Shown here one piece after another: positions 57,127 through 64,000 of a stretch of 64,000 nucleotides of DNA. Location of the stretch: assembly GCA_009599575.1 (NCBI GenBank), contig VWND01000028.1, forward strand, positions 186,001-250,000, in the 5' to 3' direction. Position 1 is the first letter of the stretch. Every line of letters begins with the position of its first letter. A program made the position numbers and the translations under genes. This stretch comes from Blumeriella jaapii. Lineage: Eukaryota; Ascomycota; Leotiomycetes; Helotiales; Drepanopezizaceae. Under the pieces are notes generated by a model. That model had not been told where the DNA came from. It saw only the letters and a program-made list of their open reading frames with translations, and searched no databases.

Positions 57127-57637
57127 CTACATACATACTCTGTACAATATCTGTACACAACCGTACTGTCTGTACCACCCTCATCCCTTGTCGTCACCGG
57201 CCTGGCTGACGCGGCGGCGCGAACGGCCCCAGCGGACCTGCCCCCCCCACCCCGCCGCATCGGCATCACGGTCGGGACGGGGCCACGGTTGGAGCAAGCG
57301 AAATTGGCCGCTGGGCGACACCGAGAAAGAGAGCGCCGGTCTCAGCGACGGTAGACCGTACGGTACGGTGCTGTACGGTACGGACTGACGTGCGATGGCT
57401 CGCGGTCGGGCCGTGGCGGCATGATCTGCACGCCACGCGTTTCTGCGATGTGCATCAAAATGGGGACAAGTCTGCTGGGGCGCGTGCAGAACGCTCCCGC
57501 CCTGCCTGCGCTGCGCGGTGGGGTGTAAGCAGAGAGGAGAAAGCTGCTTGCGCGTGAGCGGGCCGGCCGGGGATGTCTCCGGCCGCGGGTCGTGAGCCGT
57601 GTGTGGTGTGTTTGGTGGGGGGGGGGTTTGCTTTTGC

Positions 57638-57661
57638 TTTGTTTTGTTTTGTTTTGTTTTG
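57638..57661. repeat. (GTTTT)n microsatellite
   Basis: About five GTTTT units. Confidence 0.9.
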
Positions 57662-58117
57662 TCGCCTGGCGGGCGACGGGGATCGCGACTCGTCTCTCCT
57701 CACGCTGTGCTTTGTGCCTGAAGCGAGAGCGGACGGACGCCCGCTCATCTCGGCCGTCGGCGGGCGCGGCTGTGGCTTTGACAGTGGCCCATGAGACCGG
57801 TACGAGTGAGATCTTCCCGAGCACACGCTCTGAGGACGTGGTTCGTGTGCCGGGCTGGTCGCGGGGGTGAGTTCGGATCTCGATCGTGTCATGCGATGTC
57901 TGTACGTATGTCCGGTGCATTGATGGATGCACCACTCTCCTTCCCTTTGTGTGTTGTGCTCCGTCCAGACCCCCTCCAGAAGCGTGCCAGCCTGGGCTGG
58001 CGCGTGTGAGGGGGAAATCACTTCACGTGCGTCGGGAATTCCGTGTTGGGGAATAGCCGCTAGCTAGGCCCGCGGTTGAGATACGAGGGTGCTCCACGAC
58101 GTAGAGGGTCGCGTTGT

Positions 58118-58141
58118 GGAACGGGAACGGGAACGGGAACT
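58118..58141. repeat. (GGGAAC)n repeat
   Basis: Four GGGAAC units at the left edge of the purine tract. Confidence 0.9.
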
Positions 58142-58145
58142 GGAA

Positions 58146-58665
58146 TTCCGGGAGAGGGAGGGGGAGGGGGGGGAGATAGGGGGGGGAGATAGGGGAGGGG
58201 GGGGGGGGGGGAGATAGGGAGGGCAGAGAGGGAGGAAGAAGAGGATAAGAAGAAAATTAAGGAGAAGGAGAGAAAAAAGAGAGGAAGAGAACAAAATGAG
58301 AAGAGAAAGAGAAGAGAGGGAGAAGAAGAAATGAAAAAGAAGAAAAGGAAAAGGAAAGGAGAAAAGAAGAAGGAGAAGAAGAGAGGGAAACAAAAGAGAA
58401 GAGAAGAAAAAAAAAAAAAAAAGAGAAGAAAGAAAAAGAGAAGAGAGGAAGAAGAGAGAAGAAGAGAAGGAGAAGGAGAAGGAGAAGAGAGAAAAGGAAG
58501 AGAAGAGAGAAAGAGGAAGACAAGACAAAAAAAAGATAGGAAGCAAAAGAGAAGAGAAGCAACAGAGAAGAGAAGTAAAAGAAGAAGCAAAAGAAGAAGC
58601 AAAAGAAGAAGCAAAAGAAGAAGCAAAAGAACAAGCAACAGAAGAAGCAACAGAAGAACAAGCCA
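58146..58665 (+). repeat. 520-bp polypurine tract with 12-bp sub-repeat
   Basis: The plus strand is almost only G and A: G-rich at the left (GGGGGGGAGATAGG units), A-rich at the right. It ends in about five GAAGAAGCAAAA-type units at 58575-58650. Lys/Arg-rich (plus) and Leu/Ser/Phe-rich (minus) frames here are translation artefacts. Such tracts can form triplex DNA. Confidence 0.95.
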
Positions 58666-59547
<882 letters not shown>

Positions 59548-60594
59548 TCACACCCGAGTCGACGCCTCGCTGCCGTGAGTCGCCTCCTCATTCTTGAACT
59601 GACTGCCATGCAAGTCCTTCGCGATCCCACTCGCCGCCCTCCCCGTCGAGTCGGGCAACCTCTCGGTGGTCATCGAGCCCCCGTGCGACGCGGAGCCGCC
59701 CTGCTCATACACCGCATGGCCCGCGATGGCCTCGTGGTCAAAGTGGATCTCGACGTCGGTGCCGGCGAGATGCAGGTACCAGTACGTGGCGCCGACGAAC
59801 AGGCCGCCGCCCACGATGTTGCCGAGCAGCGACGGCATCATGCTCTTCCAGATGTAGTAGCCGACGCTGAGCTGCGGCGCGCCCTCGAAGATGGCCATCG
59901 GCACGAAAAACATGTTGGCGATGACGTGGTCGGTGCCCAGGCCGACGAAGCACATGACGGGGAACCAGATGGCCACGATCTTGGAGATGAGCTCGCGCGC
60001 CGAGATGGACAGGAAGACGGCCATGGTCACGAGCCAGTTGGCCAGGATCCCGCGCAGGAAGATCTGGTGCCAGCCCGGCGTCACTACCTTGGTCGTCGCG
60101 AAGGCGATGGCCTCGGTCCGGTAGCCGCCGCTCGAGAAGGTGCCGCCGTCTGCGAGCGAGGTCAATGAGCCTGGCTACGAGGAGGAGCGGGGAGGCGTAC
60201 AGCCGGTCAGGACCGCCATGAAGAAGAGCATGCCGGCTAGGTTGCCGACGAACGAGACGACCCACGTCTTGACGAGGTCGAGGAAGCTGATGCGGCGGTG
60301 GAGCAGAGCCACGGTCGAGAACAGCACGTAGGGGGTGAAGAGGTCGGCTCCGGTCAGGATGACCATGATCAAGCCGACGGGGAAGAAAGCGGCGCCGATG
60401 GTGCGGATGAGGCCCGGAGCATTGGCCTGGAACCACGGCGCCGAGTTGGTCGACAGGAGCAGGGCGCATCCGAAGCCCAGGAGCGGTCCACCGAGGAAGG
60501 AGTTGAAGAACATCTTGTCGATCCTCATGCGAGCTTTCTTTGCTCCCATGCGGGACACGAGCTCCGTTGTCTGAGCGGGCGTGAAGGCGTCCAT
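59548..60594 (-). CDS. Formate/nitrite transporter (FNT family)
   Basis: Two minus-strand exons (60594-60201 and 60149-59548; 51-nt intron with GTACGC donor and CAG acceptor) give 331 residues. The join restores L-T-G-Y-G-G-T-F, where FNT proteins have TGYGGxF. The fold is visible as six hydrophobic segments: F-F-N-S-F-L-G-G-P-L-L-G-F-G, L-I-M-V-I-L-T-G-A-D-L-F-T, V-V-S-F-V-G-N-L-A-G, L-A-N-W-L-V-T-M-A, G-T-D-H-V-I-A-N-M-F-F with the central His, and L-L-G-N-I-V-G-G-G-L-F-V-G. The cytosolic C-terminal tail is S/G/E rich. FNT channels are pentamers that move formate, nitrite or related monovalent acids; I cannot tell which from sequence. The start at 60594 (MDAFTPAQTTELV) fits family N-termini. 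The GT/GA microsatellite lies about 310 bp past the stop. Confidence 0.93.
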
Positions 60595-61719
60595 GTTGAC
60601 GAACGACTGCTTATGGGAGGACTGGCTATGAAGGCTTTCGGTGTGTGATATGGCCTTTGCAAGATTCTTTCTGTGAGAGAGCCTCTGGGTGCGATCCAAG
60701 TCGAACTGACCTCAAGTCAGGGGGGGCTCTTGCGTCCACATATCTATGGCTATGAAGGAGCTCTGCACTTCAGATAAGCTCCAATGGCTCGTTGCCACCG
60801 ATGTCATCTCGAGTGAGATGCAAGAGTTAGGAAGAGAGGAAGCCATGCCATTGGGGAGCTGATCAATGTTCAAGCCTCTGGCAATCGTAGCGTGGATGGG
60901 AAACCCCAGGCCAGGCAGGCGATTCGCAGATACCTAGGCTGGATGATCAAGATCCCCAGGCACGACAAGGAACCGGGAATTCGGGATTACGATAACCGTC
61001 TCTTGCAGCAAGACTTGAAAACTGGATGTTGAGATCGATGCACTCGGTCTCAAGAGCCAGGGTTGCACGCAGCATGAACGCTCGAAACGTGCTTGTGTCG
61101 TAGTGGTGAGCGCCGAAAATCCGAAGATGCCTCGACGTGCAAGTGATAGATGGCTCTTTTCGTGCAAGACGCCTCTTTTTCTCCAATGGAAAACGGCATT
61201 TCTGAGATGCACGCCAGAATGCTTCTTATCATCAACAACATGGAGAGAAGGTAAGGCAAGCTTTGTAGCTAAAGCAAGCCTCTTGGCACTCGGACACTGA
61301 CACGATGGCTAATCTGGAAGCAGAACGGATTTTCCCCGCCAGACGACACGCCGTTGCAAGAGGTGAGATACTGTAGATGTTCAGCAGCCATATCATTTCT
61401 TGGCAGAGATAAGGGGTCTGATGAGATGCGGCTCTGGTTGGAGACCGAAGATATAAGAGGTGGTGATAGTAAAATGGTAGTGGAAGCGCTTGTCGTTCGG
61501 CTACTTCTGGAGTTGAAGAACCCAGACACTAAGCACTGATCGAGGCGACGACTAAGTAGTGACTGCAAGCGGCGGGGGATTCAAAGATTGGAAGCTTGGT
61601 AAATGTGATAAGTGTGATAAGAGGTCTGAAGACGGTGGATGTGAATCTCCTCGGAACTTACATACTTGTGTTTGCGATAATCAAGATGAGCATTGTAGTG
61701 TTCTTCAGCCTGGCACATT
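60595..61719. other. Intergenic, no gene supported
   Basis: FNT promoter region at left, then 600 bp with short frames only, up to LINE copy 2. Confidence 0.6.
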
Positions 61720-64000
61720 TCGGTGCATTATCCTTCATAATATATACGGATTCTACTTTTTGTTCGCAATAATCACTAAATTCATTGCATTCGATTCGGG
61801 AGATTCGTCTTTTTCCGAATCTCGAGGAATCAGCTCGAAAGCTCGTCGCGTTCGCCGTACAGCTCGCGAAATGATTCTTTCCACTTCTTTTCGGTCGTCC
61901 GACGATTACGACCACGATTACGACGAATTGTACATTCGCTTTATAAACGCAACTTTACCGTCCCAACTAAATTTGCATTTCAAAAAAAAAAAACAGGCGA
62001 ATGTTTTTAACACTCGCCCTTTTTTTTTTTCGTTTTAAAATACGAAGCGCGAATATTTATTATTACAACGTCGGCCATTATCAGCCAGTTCGACGAAGCA
62101 GACCGACAATTTTAAATACGCCGCAAAATATAAATATAATTCGCGACCGCTGCCGATAGCGTCGTAAATCAGCAAAAAAAGCTTGAAACGCGATAATACG
62201 CCGAAAAGCTTGCAAAAGGCCTTATTCCTTTTTTGCAAACCCGCGCTTTTATTACCTTTTTCGCCGCTTTACTAAACAGCATCGACCCTTTTTTTTTTTC
62301 TGCTAAATCAGTTATTTGAACAAATCGAATTTTACGAGAAATCTTAAAAATCTTAACAAATTCCGAAAAATTAAAATCGATCATCGCTAAAAAGCTATAA
62401 TAACAAACGCGTCCGTTTACTAACGGAATCTTACGCGTTTTTTTAAATTCGTTCACCGAAGATTAATTAGCAAAAGTTCGATAAAATTATCGCTTTTTGA
62501 TTACGTCGGCGAAAAGCATTTTGCTAAACAAGCTTAATATTTTCGTTTTTAAGCAAGAAATCGCGAAGTTTATACCGAGCCTAACGAAAAACGCGATCAA
62601 AAACCTAACGCTTACGAAAACAGGTTGGGCTTTTTATTTAATCGATTTAAAAATCAAAAACTTTTTTATTATTTAAAAAAAACGTCGAGGTTTTTCGCAA
62701 AATACTCGGGGCCATCGCCGTACGCATTTCGGAAAAATAATATAATTACGCGGTACAAAACGTTTTAGCCACGGTTCCGAAGCTATTCGGCGACGTTTTT
62801 TTATTATTTAAAACATATAAAAAACGAAGTTTTTATTTAAATTAAAATCAAGCCGATTAATACGCGTTTTTTTTTTTTTTTCGATACGATACGAACTTAG
62901 CTACAAATAAGCAAATCTGGATTATTTTTTTTTTACAGCTAATTAAAAGTTTTACTTTTTTCGGCGTCAGCGCTTAAGCTAAACTTATCGATAAAAAACC
63001 GGCTATACTTCGCTACGATTTTTAAATACCAAAGCTTTTGCAATTTATTAGCTTGCATCCGATACGTTCGCTGCAATTATTATAACAACCGAACATAAGA
63101 CTACGATAGCCCGACTAGCTTTAATTGCAAAACAATTTTATAATACGCGAATTGCTATAAGTTATACGCTGCGGATTATTTACGCTGCTTTGCGGCTTTT
63201 CGCCGCGTAAACGGTAAAATAATACGATTAATTAAAAAGAAACTAAAAGCTGTTCGGCGACTGGAAAAAGCGGCTTATTCGATCGCGGTTATTTTTATTA
63301 TTATTAAAGCTTTTATTTTTTTAAATAATAATAATCCGGTTTTTAATAACGCAAATCGAAAAAAAAAATGCGAAAACGCCGTGACGGCATACGAGCAAAA
63401 AACCACCGCGTTTTTAATTATTATTTTCGCCGCGGTTATAACGCCAAACGTAACCTTTTCGGGCCGTTTAATCCGGAACTCAGCTTTAAAGCAATCGCTA
63501 AATATTTAGCATTTTGGCCGAAAAGCATATTCGATTTTCGACGATACGGCTTTTATAATCTTTTCGTAAAGCACGCTTTTTTTTATTTCGTTAAAAGCAA
63601 TTTATTCGTTTTTATCGGACCAGCTACGAAATAAGTCCTAAGCTTTCGCAAACGAATTAAAAGAAATAAACATCGATATTAATACTTTTATTTATTAATA
63701 ATAAAACACTTTTATAAGCAACGCGAAGGATTTCGCAACCGAAAGCCTAAAACAGATTTTAATATTTGTTAGGCAAACGTTTAAAAAAGATAACCGAAGT
63801 ATATTACGCTTTTGCATTTATGCGATACAAAACGCATAAACGTAATTTGCGTGTAAAAACTTTAAAACGCTTCGAAAATTAAAATATAAAACTATTTGTT
63901 ATACGATTTGTATGCACCGATTGATTTATAAAACGAAACCGAAAAGAAAATTTTCGAGCGAATACGCTTTAAAATACTGATTTATATTCGAAAAAGCGCA
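61720..64000 (+). mobile_element. RIP-degraded LINE, copy 2, truncated by window end
   Basis: Plus-strand copy of the same LINE as 7029-19782. Homology to copy 1 starts near 61730 (TATCCTTCATAATATATACGG against CATCCTTCACAACATACACGG), so both copies begin at about the same base. This suggests both are full-length at the 5' end. ORF1 N-terminus runs 61750-62038 with F-D-S-G-D-S-S-F-S-E-S. Then RIP-type AT-rich DNA follows with the zinc-knuckle zone (about 63050-63200) and ORF2 start (about 63780 on). The Gypsy site near 62190-62205 is empty. Differences from copy 1 are almost all transitions. Confidence 0.88.

Larger units (their letters stand above)
48554..58140. other. 9.6-kb gene-poor, GTAC-rich repetitive region
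   Basis: No believable gene. The DNA is built from short GTAC-centred words and palindromes (GTACAGTACTGTAC, TACCTAGGTACCTACC, GTACCGTACCGTAC), minisatellites, and CA, GT, GTAG, GGGA and ACTC microsatellites. GC-rich blocks that repeat CCGGCGACGTGCAACAAAA alternate with these. Open frames of 100-350 codons here translate the repeats on both strands, with periodic products (Y-I-Q, T-V-H, L-Y-V). It could be a subtelomere-like, centromere-adjacent or otherwise unselected repeat field. Specific arrays are listed separately. Confidence 0.75.

Overview
The window looks like nuclear DNA of a filamentous ascomycete (Pezizomycotina). Reasons: genes with many short (about 50-125 nt) GT-AG introns; a nuclear gene for a complex I subunit; AT-rich transposon copies wrecked almost only by C-to-T and G-to-A changes (the RIP signature); and fungal families such as Sec72, OPT, FNT and NTase-ankyrin proteins. 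I could not fix the genus or class.

Layout. 1-5.9 kb: 3' part of a ten-exon gene for a large ankyrin protein with a nucleotidyltransferase-like N-terminal domain. 7.0-19.8 kb: a RIP-degraded non-LTR retrotransposon (LINE copy 1, minus strand) with a 14-bp target duplication and a trinucleotide tail, split by a Ty3/Gypsy element (12.9-19.3 kb) with matching LTRs and a perfect TTATC duplication. 19.9-22.4 kb: OPT transporter. 25-37 kb: four uncharacterised genes without visible introns and one small 4-exon gene, spaced by long intergenic DNA. 37.2-37.8 kb: Sec72 (ER translocon TPR protein). 41.3-45 kb: two decayed genes, a beta-lactamase/LovD-like serine hydrolase and a conserved fungal protein of unknown function. 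46.2-48.6 kb: a divergent housekeeping pair, complex I NDUFB3 (B12) and the CAF1/POP2 deadenylase. 48.9-59.2 kb: about 10 kb with no believable gene, made of GTAC-rich palindromes, 14-bp and 9-bp minisatellites, microsatellites and a 500-bp purine tract. 59.5-60.6 kb: formate/nitrite transporter. 61.7-64 kb: LINE copy 2, plus strand, running off the window.

The two LINE copies point outward with their 5' ends facing a gene-bearing island of about 42 kb. Copy 2 is the uninterrupted allele of the Gypsy insertion site, so the nested structure can be proved from this window alone. The least explained signals are a 16-bp sequence (GCGAYGTGCAACAAAA) recurring at about 12 places, and a family of ACATAC-based minisatellites at 50.9, 54.5 and 57.0 kb. 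Single-base frameshifts in the otherwise conserved CAF1 gene and in one unknown gene both fall at A-runs. This could mean residual sequencing error, so the decayed genes are called with that caution.
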